From: Fusicatenibacter sp.
GTDB lineage: Bacteria; Bacillota; Clostridia; Lachnospirales; Lachnospiraceae
Assembly: GCA_017887445.1 (NCBI GenBank)
Contig: JAGHIA010000161.1
Span: 1 to 64,000, forward strand
Length of the DNA stretch: 64,000 nucleotides
Direction of reading: 5' to 3'
Below, one piece after another: positions 28,923 through 39,845 of this stretch. The notes under the pieces are model-generated. The model searched no databases. It was not told the origin of the DNA and saw only the letters and a list, made by a program, of their open reading frames with translations. The position numbers and the translations under genes were made by a program. The stretch's first letter is position 1, and the number at the start of each line of letters is the position of its first letter.

Positions 28923-30986
28923 ATGTCAATTAAATATATAACAAGAAATAACGAATCTTCAACAGGAAAACAAAGAGTATATTTTATTGCACATGAGGCG
29001 GATCTGGATAGATATATTCAAATGATAGCCACTGATATTCTTAATAAGCAGGACTGTGCTGTTTATTATTATGAGCGGGGAGAAAAAATCACAAAGCCAG
29101 AACGAGAGTTAGAACTAGACCGTATGAATCTGCTTGTATTACTTATAACAAACAAGCTATTTACTGATGAAAGTCCAGTTTGGGAAGATTATAATTATGC
29201 ATTAAAAATACATATACCAATATTGCCAATCATGTTAAATGAAGATCAGGAATTAATAAAAAAGTTTAACGCTCGATGTGGAAATATTCAATGTCTTGTC
29301 AGGAAAACCAAAGATTTAACTACTATAGATTATCACGAGAAATTAGAAAGAGCATTAAGAGCAATTCTTTTGGATGATGAACTTATAAAAAAAATAAAAC
29401 AAGCTTTTGAAACGCGGATATTCCTCAGTTATCGAAAAAAAGATAGAATATTTGCCTGGAATTTAATGAAAATTATTCACAAAGATGATTCTTGTAGAGA
29501 TGTCTCCATTTGGTTCGATGAGTATCTAGTACCTGGAGAATATTTCGATGATGCAATAAAAATGCAGCTTTCTCAAGCTGATCTAATAGTCTTTGTTGTA
29601 ACTCCTAACTTAAACGAACGTCCCAATTTTGTTATGACTGCTGAATATCCGCTATCGAAGTTACTGAAAAAGCCATTAATAGCTGTAGAAATGAAAAAGA
29701 CAGACATATCTCAATTGAGAACATATCCAGTAAACATTGGACAAAGATTAATTAAAACAAGCAATCAGGAAATGGAGAAAATTTACAAAGAGTGGCCCGA
29801 TACAATCAAAAAGAAAAATCAACGTGCTATAGTTCAAGCAGTCCAAGATATTTTGTCAAGAACTGCTTTGCAAAAAAATAAAGAAGATCCATACCATGAA
29901 TATTTTGTTGGACTGGCTTATTTGTTAGGAATCGAAGTCGAAATAGACCATGTCCGGGCGGTTGATTTAATCACCAAAGCCGCCTTATGTGATGAAGGCG
30001 TTACCGATGCAGTTAAAAAGTTACGCGATATGTACTGGTATGGGCAAGGCGTTGAACGGAAGTTTGCTGTGGGATTGTCTTTACAGAAAAGCATAGTTAA
30101 TAAAAAGGCAACTCACTGTTCAACAATAAATGAAAAATGGGATTTTCTAGCCGAATTGAAGTTTCTCGCAGAAATGCAGATGATTAATCCCAGAAAGCCA
30201 TATGATTTAGGCAGCTCCTATCACTTGGATTTCGAAGGTGCTGTGAAAACATATAAAAAAATGGTATGTGTATATGAAAATTTATGGTCAGAAGTTGTCT
30301 TTTCAAAACAGGAAACAATACAATATATCCATTGTATAGAGGTTTATATTAAATTGTTACGGCAGAAATTAAATTATAGATTTTTAAAGAAAACTTTAAA
30401 AGAAGCGAAGATATACTGTCATAAAGTTCTCAATATAATTTTTGCATCCCCAGAGTCAATCAAAAAATTAGAACTCAAAAATGCTTTACATCATCAAGTA
30501 TTAATATCAGCTTATAGCGGTGATGCACCAGAATATATAGATTTATTGGAGAAATTAGTTGTATTTTCCGAGAACGAATTATTCGAACATATGGCAACAA
30601 AAGAGTCTGACGTTATCTGTCAAGGTGATCTTCGATATTTATTTTACCAATCACTAGATCTTATTTATGTATGTCGTAGAAAACAAAACTGGGGAAAACT
30701 AGAAGAGACATACCGTAAATTATTTTGTGCCATAGATACTTTCGACAAACAATCGTGGATGAATAAGGTTAATTCTTTTAGCCAAAAAAATTTGCCAAAC
30801 GAATTAACAAATGATCTTGCGCATACAGCGGTAACAGATATTTTCGATTGTCTAAAATATAATCCTCAGTGTTCACTTCACCTTTTTGAAATGGTCAATA
30901 AAAAAAGGCAACGTCTTGATTTAATTTTAAAAAAATACTATTTGCCCGCATTAGAGCACTTAATCAAAGACTTACAATTAGTATAA
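28923..30986 (+). CDS. Protein with two TIR-like domains and C-terminal Sel1/TPR-like repeats
   Basis: RVYFIAHEADLDRYIQMIATDIL (domain 1); RIFLSYRKKDRIFAWNLMKIIH...VSIWFDEYLVPGEYFDDAIKMQLSQADLIVFVVTPN...MTAEYPLS (domain 2); AVDLITKAALCDEGVTDAVKKLRDMYWYGQGVERK (Sel1-like). Confidence 0.75.
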   Translation: MSIKYITRNNESSTGKQRVYFIAHEADLDRYIQMIATDILNKQDCAVYYYERGEKITKPERELELDRMNLLVLLITNKLFTDESPVWEDYNYALKIHIPILPIMLNEDQELIKKFNARCGNIQCLVRKTKDLTTIDYHEKLERALRAILLDDELIKKIKQAFETRIFLSYRKKDRIFAWNLMKIIHKDDSCRDVSIWFDEYLVPGEYFDDAIKMQLSQADLIVFVVTPNLNERPNFVMTAEYPLSKLLKKPLIAVEMKKTDISQLRTYPVNIGQRLIKTSNQEMEKIYKEWPDTIKKKNQRAIVQAVQDILSRTALQKNKEDPYHEYFVGLAYLLGIEVEIDHVRAVDLITKAALCDEGVTDAVKKLRDMYWYGQGVERKFAVGLSLQKSIVNKKATHCSTINEKWDFLAELKFLAEMQMINPRKPYDLGSSYHLDFEGAVKTYKKMVCVYENLWSEVVFSKQETIQYIHCIEVYIKLLRQKLNYRFLKKTLKEAKIYCHKVLNIIFASPESIKKLELKNALHHQVLISAYSGDAPEYIDLLEKLVVFSENELFEHMATKESDVICQGDLRYLFYQSLDLIYVCRRKQNWGKLEETYRKLFCAIDTFDKQSWMNKVNSFSQKNLPNELTNDLAHTAVTDIFDCLKYNPQCSLHLFEMVNKKRQRLDLILKKYYLPALEHLIKDLQLV

Positions 30987-31044
30987 AGTAGCAGTTGATT
31001 ATTAATAGCGGGTTATAAAAACTTTCGGATTACTTTATCATACG

Positions 31045-31557
31045 TTGAAAAAAATTGGGGATAAAATCATCCGGCTGCTGGAGAAACGCAGAGCAAAAGG
31101 AAAACGCATCAGTCAGAAGCGCCTGATCCCCCTTCTGCTCACACCGCTGATGTCCGGAGAAAGTTCCATATCCGACAGGATCGACCGCGGATTGGATCTG
31201 CTGCGCTGTGAGGAGGCGGATATTGAAAAGCAAACCCGCCGGAAAATGGAAACAATCCTGTACGCGCTTGCGGTAAAGCTGCTGAATGGAGACTCACTTG
31301 AACATGTAAAGGAGAAATTTGCTATGACATTATTAGGCGAAATGCTGGTTGCAGACGGCGAACGGAAAGGAGAATTGATAAAATTAATCTCTTTGATCCG
31401 CAAAAAACTGCACCGTGGATTTGAACCAGAAGAAATTTCTGAATTGCTCGAGGAAGAACTTCCCGTGGTTCAGAAAATCTGTGACATTTTGAAGCAGGAA
31501 AAGTTTGAACTCAGCGACGAAGACGTTTACCGAAGATACACAAAACAGGAAAACTGA
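31045..31557 (+). pseudogene. C-terminal remnant of Rpn-family PD-(D/E)XK nuclease/transposase
   Basis: KRLIPLLLTPLMSGESSISDRIDRGLDLL...METILYALAVKLLNGDSLEHVKE resembles the Rpn C-terminal half; nuclease N-terminus missing. Confidence 0.6.
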
Positions 31558-31582
31558 TCGTCCCTGGACATTGCCCACAAAA

Positions 31583-31616
31583 AGGAACCGCGCTTCCGAA
31601 CGGAAGCGCGGTTCCC
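31583..31616. terminator. Hairpin terminator between Rpn remnant and xfp (convergent)
   Basis: ggaaccgcgcttccgaacggaagcgcggttcc. Confidence 0.75.
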
Positions 31617-31658
31617 CTGTGTATGATGACTGTTGTAATAAGATAAAAGACTTGCTTT

Positions 31659-34046
31659 TTATTTATTTTCCGGAACGTGCCACTCCCAGTTGCGTACTTC
31701 TTCCAGATCCTGGCCGTACTCTGCAATATACTGTTTGTGCTCGATCAGCTTGTCGTTCATCTTCTGGATCAGATGAGCGCCCTTGTTGCCCAGCTGCGGC
31801 AGGTGCATGATAACATCTTTTACCAGGTTGAAGCGGTCGATCTCGTTCTGTACACGCATGTCGAACGGAGTTGTGATCGTACCTTCCTCCTGATATCCGT
31901 GAACGGACAGGTTGCGGTTGTGACGCTCGTAGGTCAGCTCGTGGATCAGCGTCGGATATCCGTGGAATGCGAAGATCACCGGTTTATCCTTTGTAAACAG
32001 AGCGTCGTACTCGCGGTCGCTCAGTCCGTGCGGATGTTTGTGGTCGGACTCCAGTTTGAACAGGTCGACAACGTTGATCACACGGATCTTCAGCTGCGGC
32101 ATTTCCTCACGCAGAATGGTAACTGCTGCCATAACCTCCAGTGTCGGCGTATCGCCGCAGGCTGCCAGTACAACATCCGGCTCCTCGCCGGCGTCGTTGC
32201 TTGCCCAATCCCAGATGCTGATACCCTGTGTGCAGTGTTTTACCGCCTGCTCCATGGTCAGCCACTGGATGCTCGGATGCTTGGACGCTACGATTGCGTT
32301 TACATAGTTCTTGCTCTTGATGCAGTGATCAAAGCAGGACAGCAGACAGTTGGTATCCGGCGGAAGATACATGCGGACAACATCTGCTTTCTTATTGGCA
32401 ATGTGATCCAGGAATCCCGGATCCTGATGGGTAAATCCGTTGTGGTCCTGCTGCCATACGTTGGAAGTCAGGATGAAGTTCAGGGACGCGATCGGCTGTC
32501 TCCAGGAAAGCTGGTTGCAGACCTTCAGCCACTTCGCGTGCTGTGCTGCCATGGAGTCTACGATACGGATGAACGCTTCGTAGCTTGCGAAGAATCCATG
32601 ACGTCCGGTCAGCAGGTAGCCTTCCAGCCATCCCTCGCACATATGCTCGCTCAGCATACCGTCCATGATACGTCCGTCTCTTGCCAGGCAGTCGTCGTTC
32701 TCCACAAGACCTGCGTTCCAGTCGCGGTTGGTCGCCTCAAACGCGCGGTACAGACGGTTGGACATAGACTCATCCGGTCCAAAGATACGGAAGTTTTTAT
32801 TTTCCTCGTTCAGACGGAAGATGTCACGCACATATCCGCCAAGCTCGATCATATCCTGTGCTTTTGTCTTTCCTGCTTCTACTTCGATTCCATAGTCGCG
32901 GAAATCCGGCAGGCGCAGGTCCTTCAGCAGCAGACCACCGTTTGCGTGCGGGTTCGCGCCCATGCGGGCATTTCCCTTCGGGGTCAGCTCTGCGATTTCC
33001 GGATTCAGACGTCCGTTCTCGTCGAACAGCTCTTCCGGACGGTAGCTTTCCATCCACTCCTTCAGCTGCTCTAAGTGTACCGGTTTTTCCATGGTCATCG
33101 GAACCTGATGCGCACGGAAGGTACCCTCGATCTGCTGTCCGTCCACAACCTTCGGGCCAGTCCATCCCTTCGGTGTGCGCAGTACGATCATCGGCCATAC
33201 CGGTCTCTCCGGATCGTTGTTCTCTCTTGCGTTTTTCTGGATCGCTTTGATCTCCTCGATCACAGTGTCCATGGTCTCCGCCATCTTACGGTGCATGGTC
33301 ATCGGGTCGTCGCCCTCTACGAAATACGGTTTCCATCCGCAGCCTTTGAAGAAGGACTCAACTTCTTCATGGGAAATACGGGAGAAGATGGTCGGATTGC
33401 TGATCTTATATCCGTTCAGGTCAAGGATCGGCAGAACCGCTCCGTCGCTGACCGGATTCAGGAATTTATTGGAATGCCAGGAGGTAGCCAGCGGGCCAGT
33501 CTCAGATTCACCGTCACCAACAACTGCCACAGCGATCAGCTCCGGATTATCAAACACAGCGCCGAATGCATGAGCGATGGAATATCCAAGCTCGCCGCCC
33601 TCATTGATGGAACCCGGTGTCTCCGGCGCACAGTGGCTCGGAACTCCGCAGGGGAAAGAGAACTGCTTGAACATTTTCTTCATGCCTTCCGCGTCCTGGC
33701 TGATGTTCGGATATACTTCACTGTAGGAGCCTTCCAGATAAGTGTTGGCGATCTGGAAGTTTCCGCCATGTCCCGGACCGGAAATGTAGATCATATCCAG
33801 ATCATAGCGTTTGATCACACGGTTGCAGTGGGTCCAGACAAAGTTCTGTCCCGGAACTGTTCCCCAGTGTCCTACAATTTTTTTCTTTACATGGTCCATG
33901 GTCAGCGGCTCGCGCAGCAGCGGATTATCTAACAGATACAGCTGGCCGGCAGACAGGTAGTTTGCCGCGCGCCAGTAAGCGTCCATCTTCTGCAGCAGTT
34001 CATCCGATAATGGCTGCTTCTCGAGACAAGTTGTTGATTCGCTCAT
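31659..34046 (-). CDS. xfp: Phosphoketolase (xylulose-5-P/fructose-6-P)
   Basis: [45 protein letters not shown]; start trimmed to MSESTTC with upstream GGAG. Confidence 0.95.
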   Translation of the reverse strand: MSESTTCLEKQPLSDELLQKMDAYWRAANYLSAGQLYLLDNPLLREPLTMDHVKKKIVGHWGTVPGQNFVWTHCNRVIKRYDLDMIYISGPGHGGNFQIANTYLEGSYSEVYPNISQDAEGMKKMFKQFSFPCGVPSHCAPETPGSINEGGELGYSIAHAFGAVFDNPELIAVAVVGDGESETGPLATSWHSNKFLNPVSDGAVLPILDLNGYKISNPTIFSRISHEEVESFFKGCGWKPYFVEGDDPMTMHRKMAETMDTVIEEIKAIQKNARENNDPERPVWPMIVLRTPKGWTGPKVVDGQQIEGTFRAHQVPMTMEKPVHLEQLKEWMESYRPEELFDENGRLNPEIAELTPKGNARMGANPHANGGLLLKDLRLPDFRDYGIEVEAGKTKAQDMIELGGYVRDIFRLNEENKNFRIFGPDESMSNRLYRAFEATNRDWNAGLVENDDCLARDGRIMDGMLSEHMCEGWLEGYLLTGRHGFFASYEAFIRIVDSMAAQHAKWLKVCNQLSWRQPIASLNFILTSNVWQQDHNGFTHQDPGFLDHIANKKADVVRMYLPPDTNCLLSCFDHCIKSKNYVNAIVASKHPSIQWLTMEQAVKHCTQGISIWDWASNDAGEEPDVVLAACGDTPTLEVMAAVTILREEMPQLKIRVINVVDLFKLESDHKHPHGLSDREYDALFTKDKPVIFAFHGYPTLIHELTYERHNRNLSVHGYQEEGTITTPFDMRVQNEIDRFNLVKDVIMHLPQLGNKGAHLIQKMNDKLIEHKQYIAEYGQDLEEVRNWEWHVPENK

Positions 34047-34173
34047 ATGAGACTCCTTTCGCATCGTTCGTTCTTTTTTTAACGAACTTATCATATAACT
34101 TGTTGCGTTTAGATACAACTTGTTTTTTGCTATCTTCTCACTAATTATTGCTTTTGAAAGGGTGAAGGCGGAC

Positions 34174-34401
34174 GGCCGGAGGGGAGCGGCGCGGGGAGCG
34201 GTGGGCGAGGGGATGCACATTTGGCTTCTCACTCCGGCAGGCGGACACGCGGGGCGTTGTGTTCGTCCCGTGGAGGGCGTGTGTATTCTATCGGGCGGCA
34301 GGCGGGCCGGACACAACGCCCCGCGTGTCCGCCTGCAGTCGCAAGAAGTCAAATTGTGCATCCCCTCGCCCCCCGGCTCCCCGCGCCGCTCCCCTCCGGC
34401 C
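34174..34401. repeat. GC-rich giant hairpin upstream of xfp (~97-nt arms)
   Basis: ggccggaggggagcggcgcggggagcggtgggcgaggggatgcaca...gcaggcggacacgcggggcgttgtgt mirrored by acacaacgccccgcgtgtccgcctgc...tgtgcatcccctcgccccccggctccccgcgccgctcccctccggcc. Confidence 0.9.
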
Positions 34402-34434
34402 TGTGCTTCACGTTTGGGCGGGACGGGTTGCGGG

Positions 34435-34498
34435 CGCGACATATTGGGGACGCGACAGTTTGAGGGTGCGACAGAGTATGGATGCGACAATTTAAGAG
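34435..34498. repeat. Four imperfect 16-nt tandem repeats (Y)GCGACAnnnTnnGG-A
   Basis: cgcgacatattgggga / cgcgacagtttgaggg / tgcgacagagtatgga / tgcgacaatttaagag. Confidence 0.7.
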
Positions 34499-34615
34499 AC
34501 ATGGGGTACTGGCGCGGGTTTGATAATTTGTTTTTTGTAATCTATATGCCACACTTTGCGGGATATTTGTTTGGGGATATTATTTTTTCTTTCCTGTATG
34601 TTTTCTTGTATGTTT

Positions 34616-35500
34616 TTATTCCTTGACCGCGCCGAGCATGATTCCGGTGATGAAGTATTTTTGCAGGAAGGGGTATACGACCAGCATGGGGATCATGGCG
34701 ATGAAGACTTTGGCGGCGTTCAGGGATTTGTTGGATAGTTTGTCCATTTTTTCGATCTGGTCCATGGACAGATTGGTGGTCTGGATGTTGACAACCATTT
34801 GTTTTATGTAGGTCTGCAGGGGGTAGTGGGACTCGTTGCTGGAGAGTACAAGTCCCTGGAAGTATTCGTTCCAGTAGCCTACGCTGGTGAACAGAACCAG
34901 GGTCGCCAGGATTGGGACGGAACAGGGAATCACTACCCGGAACAGGATGGTCCATACGCCTGCGCCGTCTATCTGGGCGGCTTCCAGCAGTTCTCTTGGC
35001 AGTCCGCGGTAGAAGTTGATCAGCAGGATCAGGTTGAATACCGGTACGCCTCCGCACAGGATCAGGCCTGCCATGCTGTCGATCAGGCCGTAGTTTACCA
35101 TGGTGATGTACCAGGGGATGGTGCCTCCGTTGAACAGCATACAGAAGACTACCAGCCACATAAGTACGTTTTTCGGCCGGTATTCGCTGGACGGACGGGA
35201 CAGTGGGTACGCGAAGATCGCCAGTATCAGGATCGTGACCAGTGTGCCCAATACGGTTCTCTCGGCGGATATCAGGAAGGATCTGAAAAACTGCAGGTCG
35301 CCCATGATCTCCTGGTAGGATGCCAGTGAGAATCCGATGGGATACAGCGTGACCATGCCGGAGTTGGCTGCCGCTTTGTCGGAGATGGACAGACAGAAGG
35401 TGTACCACAGCGGATAAAGGCAGCTGAGTGTCAGTATGAGCATGAGTATGGTGTTGAATATGCGGAAAATCCTGTTTCCCAATGTTTTGCCTTGGATCAT
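34616..35500 (-). CDS. Carbohydrate ABC transporter permease (LplC/YtcP type)
   Basis: 294 aa; RELLEAAQIDGAGVWTILFRVVIPCSVPILATL EAA motif. Confidence 0.9.
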   Translation of the reverse strand: MIQGKTLGNRIFRIFNTILMLILTLSCLYPLWYTFCLSISDKAAANSGMVTLYPIGFSLASYQEIMGDLQFFRSFLISAERTVLGTLVTILILAIFAYPLSRPSSEYRPKNVLMWLVVFCMLFNGGTIPWYITMVNYGLIDSMAGLILCGGVPVFNLILLINFYRGLPRELLEAAQIDGAGVWTILFRVVIPCSVPILATLVLFTSVGYWNEYFQGLVLSSNESHYPLQTYIKQMVVNIQTTNLSMDQIEKMDKLSNKSLNAAKVFIAMIPMLVVYPFLQKYFITGIMLGAVKE

Positions 35501-35519
35501 GTCTGTGTGCGCTCCTTTC

Positions 35520-36449
35520 TCAGAAGATTCTGTAGTCCGCCGCTTTGTACGCGACGACGTAGGATATGACGATCAGAAGAAAGCTGATTGCCGACTTAAA
35601 CAGTCCCGCTGCTGTGGCCAGGGAGAACTGTACGTTCAAAAGTCCCATACGGTATACCCAGGTATCCAGAATGTCTCCGGTGGAATACACCAGCGGACTG
35701 TACAGGTTGAAAATCTGGTCAAAGCCTGCGTTCAGCACGTTTCCAAGTCCCAGAATCGCCATAACGACGATGGTGCTGGCGATTCCCGGCAGGGTAATGT
35801 GCCATACAGCCTTCAGCCGCCCGCAGCCGTCGATAGCCGCCGCCTCGTACAGATCCGGACTGATCCCGGTCAGGGCAGCCAGATAGATGACTGCATTGAA
35901 TCCAAACTCCTTCCACACATCGGAGAAGATTACCAGCTGGCGGAAACAGCTTTCCTCGGAAAACCAGATTTTTCCCTCCACGCCAAATACAGAAAGAAGT
36001 GCATTAAAAACGCCCCGGTATCCGAAAATCTCCAGAAGCACGCTGGCCAGAATGACCCAGGACAGAAAGTGTGGGAGATATACGATGGTCTGGACAAATT
36101 TCTTGAATCTCAGCTGCCGCACTTCGTTGAGCAGCAGCGCAAAAGCCAGAGGGACAATGATGTTCAGGATCAGCTTCGACACTGCGATCACCAGAGTATT
36201 GACGATCACCCTCCGGCTGTCGCTCATGGAAAACAGATATTCGAAGTGTTCCAGTCCCACAAACTCAGAACCCCAAAGCCCCTGGATCGGGTTGTAATCC
36301 TCAAAGGCGATGATGATACCGAACATGGGTACAATGTTAAAAAAAATCAGCCACAGCAGTCCGATTCCCACCATGAGATTATAGTGAAAAAACGTTCTGG
36401 ACGTTCTTTTTTTTGCGAACGGACGTGTTTTCATAACTGCCGTCTTCAT
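35520..36449 (-). CDS. ABC transporter permease (LplB/YteP type)
   Basis: PDLYEAAAIDGCGRLKAVWHITLPGIASTI EAA motif. Confidence 0.92.
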   Translation of the reverse strand: MKTAVMKTRPFAKKRTSRTFFHYNLMVGIGLLWLIFFNIVPMFGIIIAFEDYNPIQGLWGSEFVGLEHFEYLFSMSDSRRVIVNTLVIAVSKLILNIIVPLAFALLLNEVRQLRFKKFVQTIVYLPHFLSWVILASVLLEIFGYRGVFNALLSVFGVEGKIWFSEESCFRQLVIFSDVWKEFGFNAVIYLAALTGISPDLYEAAAIDGCGRLKAVWHITLPGIASTIVVMAILGLGNVLNAGFDQIFNLYSPLVYSTGDILDTWVYRMGLLNVQFSLATAAGLFKSAISFLLIVISYVVAYKAADYRIF

Positions 36450-36737
36450 AGGCTATCCTCCCTTATTTTTTATTACACGCAGCCATTTGGCTGCGCTGAA
36501 CTTTTGGCATAACCATTCCGTGCAGCCAAACAGTTACCGTTTTGCTGCTCTTCCGCCATATAAACAGCTGCCAACGTTTGCGGTCATTATGTAGCGATTC
36601 AGCCAGCGGAACTGTTATGTCATTATACGGCTGTGGCCGCCGGCGGACCTGTACTTTGCCGCCGGCGGCTGCCAGAGCTTATTTGAAAATTCATTCCCGA
36701 AATCTGCACCCTTCTCTTTACGGGGAATGTGTTCCTA

Positions 36738-38474
36738 TTACTGTGCCTGCGCAACTTCCTCCAGAATATCGCTTCCGCCTTCGTTCATCCAGTTCTCAAC
36801 AAATTCGTCATAGGCGCTGATATCGGATTTTCCGGTAATAATCTTCATGACCATCTCGTTCTCCATAGACCACAGGTTCGCCCATTTTTTCTCCATGGTC
36901 TCTGTCTGGTTGAAAATACAGCTTCTTACTTCCTTTTCTACCGGAGTCGTCGCGTAAGGTCTGTCCCCGATCATCAGAGAATACATACGCTGGAAGTTTC
37001 CAAAATTTTCTGTGCTGAAATCACTGATGGACAGTTGTTTTCCTGTCTCATATCCCGGAATTGTGTCCTTCACAACCTCCACATCGTTGGAAAGAAGCTT
37101 GTACGCTGTAGATACACCCTGATAATCCTCCACTGAAGCAGTTCCGTCCAGAACCTTGATCAGCTCGTGATAAGTATACTCACACTCATCCGCCGGAGCC
37201 ATCAGTGTGCGCACCGGCCAGTAGCTCAAAGGCTGCTCGGAAACGTCAAATTTGCTCTCATCCCTAAGAAGCACATTTGCCATAATGATGATCGCTTTCG
37301 CCACATCCTCGGAAACATTTTTGTTGATGACACAGTATCCTGTCGTAGCCGAACCAAGCTTTACGTTCCACTTACTATCATCCGTCAAAATCGGATAAGA
37401 CTGCCAGTTAGCATCCGGCTCGTTTCTGTAAGCGTCTCCGATACCGTATCCGATCATCCACCATGCGCCGAAAAACATACCTACTTTTCCGGAATTGATC
37501 AGCTCAATAGAAGAATCTCTGGTACCCATCTCCGGGTCGATATATCCTTTGTCATACCAATCTGCCAGAAGTTCCAGTGTTTTCCGGGTTTCGTCTGAAT
37601 TTGTTCCATAGGTAATCGTTCCATCTTCATCCTTCAGGAAAATCCCCGGATACGCATCGTTTGCCGAAAACACGGCGTCAAATCCACAGGTGGTCGTACC
37701 TGTCTGCAGGAAATTCGTATAACTGTTGGTACTCTTGTCCGGTCCCGCAATGGGTACTGTATCCTCTCCGGCAGGTTTTTTCTCAGCAAAAACCTTTGCG
37801 ATATTTTCCACATCCTCCAGTGTTTTCGGAGCTTCCAGTCCGTATTCCTCCAGCCAATCCTGACGTATGTTGATGACCTGAACGCCTGCTGTCTCCACTT
37901 CCACCGCCGGAATCGCGTATTGTCTGCCGTTTACGCTGGATTCCTCAATTGCCTGTCCTCCGGTGGAATCCATAACCTCTTTTACCTGATCCGACTGCAT
38001 TTCCTGGAACAAATCTGTGATATCGTACAGCTGTCCCGCATTGGCAGCCTTTATCATATATTCTCTGGAAACAGTCATCGCGTCTGGAAGGGTATTGCTG
38101 GCGATACACAGCGCCACTTTCTGGTTATAATCGTTTCCTGACGCCGCCGTCCAGTCCACAACGACCTTGATATTAAAGTTTTCCAGCAGATAATCCGTAT
38201 ACTGATTGTTCTCAACGCTCAGACCTTCCGGCAGGGAATCGGTTGTGCTGACGCCCTGTCCGATATGAACCTCAACCACCTCCGGAAATTTCTGAAACGC
38301 CGGGTCTCCTCCATCGTTCGTGTTCTCTTTATCCGATCCTGCCGATTCCGCCGAAGTGCTGTCTGAACCGCTGTTTGCTGAAGTTGAACCATTGTCCGTC
38401 TTTCCACAGGCGGAAAACAACGACGCGGTAAGCGATGCCGCAAGCAACAATGCCATACATTTTTTAGCTTTCAT
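36738..38474 (-). CDS. Extracellular solute-binding lipoprotein (LplA/YtcQ-like)
   Basis: MKAKKCMALLLAASLTASLFSACGKTDNGS lipobox; solute-binding protein. Confidence 0.92.
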   Translation of the reverse strand: MKAKKCMALLLAASLTASLFSACGKTDNGSTSANSGSDSTSAESAGSDKENTNDGGDPAFQKFPEVVEVHIGQGVSTTDSLPEGLSVENNQYTDYLLENFNIKVVVDWTAASGNDYNQKVALCIASNTLPDAMTVSREYMIKAANAGQLYDITDLFQEMQSDQVKEVMDSTGGQAIEESSVNGRQYAIPAVEVETAGVQVINIRQDWLEEYGLEAPKTLEDVENIAKVFAEKKPAGEDTVPIAGPDKSTNSYTNFLQTGTTTCGFDAVFSANDAYPGIFLKDEDGTITYGTNSDETRKTLELLADWYDKGYIDPEMGTRDSSIELINSGKVGMFFGAWWMIGYGIGDAYRNEPDANWQSYPILTDDSKWNVKLGSATTGYCVINKNVSEDVAKAIIIMANVLLRDESKFDVSEQPLSYWPVRTLMAPADECEYTYHELIKVLDGTASVEDYQGVSTAYKLLSNDVEVVKDTIPGYETGKQLSISDFSTENFGNFQRMYSLMIGDRPYATTPVEKEVRSCIFNQTETMEKKWANLWSMENEMVMKIITGKSDISAYDEFVENWMNEGGSDILEEVAQAQ

Positions 38475-38776
38475 TTTCTTCCTCCTTAAATCTTGTTTGT
38501 GATAATTCAGCTAACGGGATTGTCACTGAATTTTTGTATTTTTGAATTTGCAAATTCAATGTTCATGTTGTTATAGTTATAGTATTATATATTTTAAACA
38601 AATTACACCGTCTGATGTTGCATATTTAGAGAACATTTGCACACAAACCAAAAACCGTAGACATTTGTTTTGCATATATAGCACAAATGTCTACGGCTTT
38701 ATCTACATTAAACTGTTATGTTGTAACTACGTTTTTATACGGTCTGCGCAGTAAATGCGCAAACCTGGCTGAACTG

Positions 38777-39844
38777 TTACGTTATGTTTTTCATTTCCTG
38801 CAGCACCCGTTTTTTATATTCGGAAAAACTGACGCCTTCCCTTTGCTGAAAGACTTTGGCAAAATACTTTTCATCGTGATATCCTGTCAGAAACGCCGCT
38901 TCGCCAGTGGAAATCCTGGGTTTTTCCTTCACAATGCGCTTTGCCAGTTCCACCCTCTCCTTTCGGATAAAGCTGTTCACCGAATATCCCGTATACTTTT
39001 TAAAGCTCACCGAAAAATAACTTCTGGACATACCGATAAAATCCGCCGCCGACTCTGCCTTCAGCTCCGGAGAGTCCAAATGACTGACCATAAAAATCAC
39101 TGCCTTCAGCATTGATCCTTCCATGGAAGCGCTCTGCTGCTGTCCTTCCATCGTCTTCCAGAGGTCGTCACGGATTTTCCGCATCCACTCCATCCCACCG
39201 GATGTATATGGATAATCTTTCTCGGAAAGCACGGCGGGAAACACCTGACAGACAACATGGAGCATCCGGAACATGATCCGGTATCTGGAGGAAGCATCCG
39301 CCGCTGCACGTTTTGCTTCCCAGATCAGTGTTTCCAGCTCCTCTCTGTTATATACCCAGGACAGCCGGTCGATCTTCCCGCAAATTTCATCCATCCCCGG
39401 ACTTTCCCCATATGTCTCCGCCGCAGCCTGCAGTTCCAAAATCACGTTTTTTTCTTCTTTTTTTACACAATCCAGATGTTTCGCCGCGCGCCGGAAAATC
39501 TCCGCACAGTCCTCCTGCTCCATCTGAAGCTTGGAAATATAATCCAGCACCCCCAGCCGCAGCGCTTTCTGCACATAATCGAAGCTTTCATGAGCGCTGA
39601 GCACAATAAATTCCAGCTTCAGGCTCCTTGCCCTGCACTCCCGGATAAAATCCAAACCAGACAGCACAGGCATAGTCAGGTCCACCACCACAAGGTCCAC
39701 CGGATGCTGTTCCACAAAATCCAGCGCCAGCGCGCCGTTTGCCACATCTCCTGCCACTGTAAACCCGCAGTCTTCCCACGGAACAATAGAAATCAATCCT
39801 TTTCTCGCAAGCTTATCATCATCTACAATCAGTACCCGATACAT
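38777..39844 (-). CDS. AraC-type response regulator (YesN-like)
   Basis: MYRVLIVDDDKLARKGLISIVPWEDCGF; C-terminal AraC HTH SFKKYTGYSVNSFIRKERVELAKRIV. Confidence 0.93.
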   Translation of the reverse strand: MYRVLIVDDDKLARKGLISIVPWEDCGFTVAGDVANGALALDFVEQHPVDLVVVDLTMPVLSGLDFIRECRARSLKLEFIVLSAHESFDYVQKALRLGVLDYISKLQMEQEDCAEIFRRAAKHLDCVKKEEKNVILELQAAAETYGESPGMDEICGKIDRLSWVYNREELETLIWEAKRAAADASSRYRIMFRMLHVVCQVFPAVLSEKDYPYTSGGMEWMRKIRDDLWKTMEGQQQSASMEGSMLKAVIFMVSHLDSPELKAESAADFIGMSRSYFSVSFKKYTGYSVNSFIRKERVELAKRIVKEKPRISTGEAAFLTGYHDEKYFAKVFQQREGVSFSEYKKRVLQEMKNIT

Positions 39845-39845
39845 G

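Noticed and set aside
31659-34502. N-terminal 150-aa extension of the phosphoketolase ORF
   Set aside because: Extension is a translation of the giant hairpin; a clear RBS and the family-typical start are at 34046
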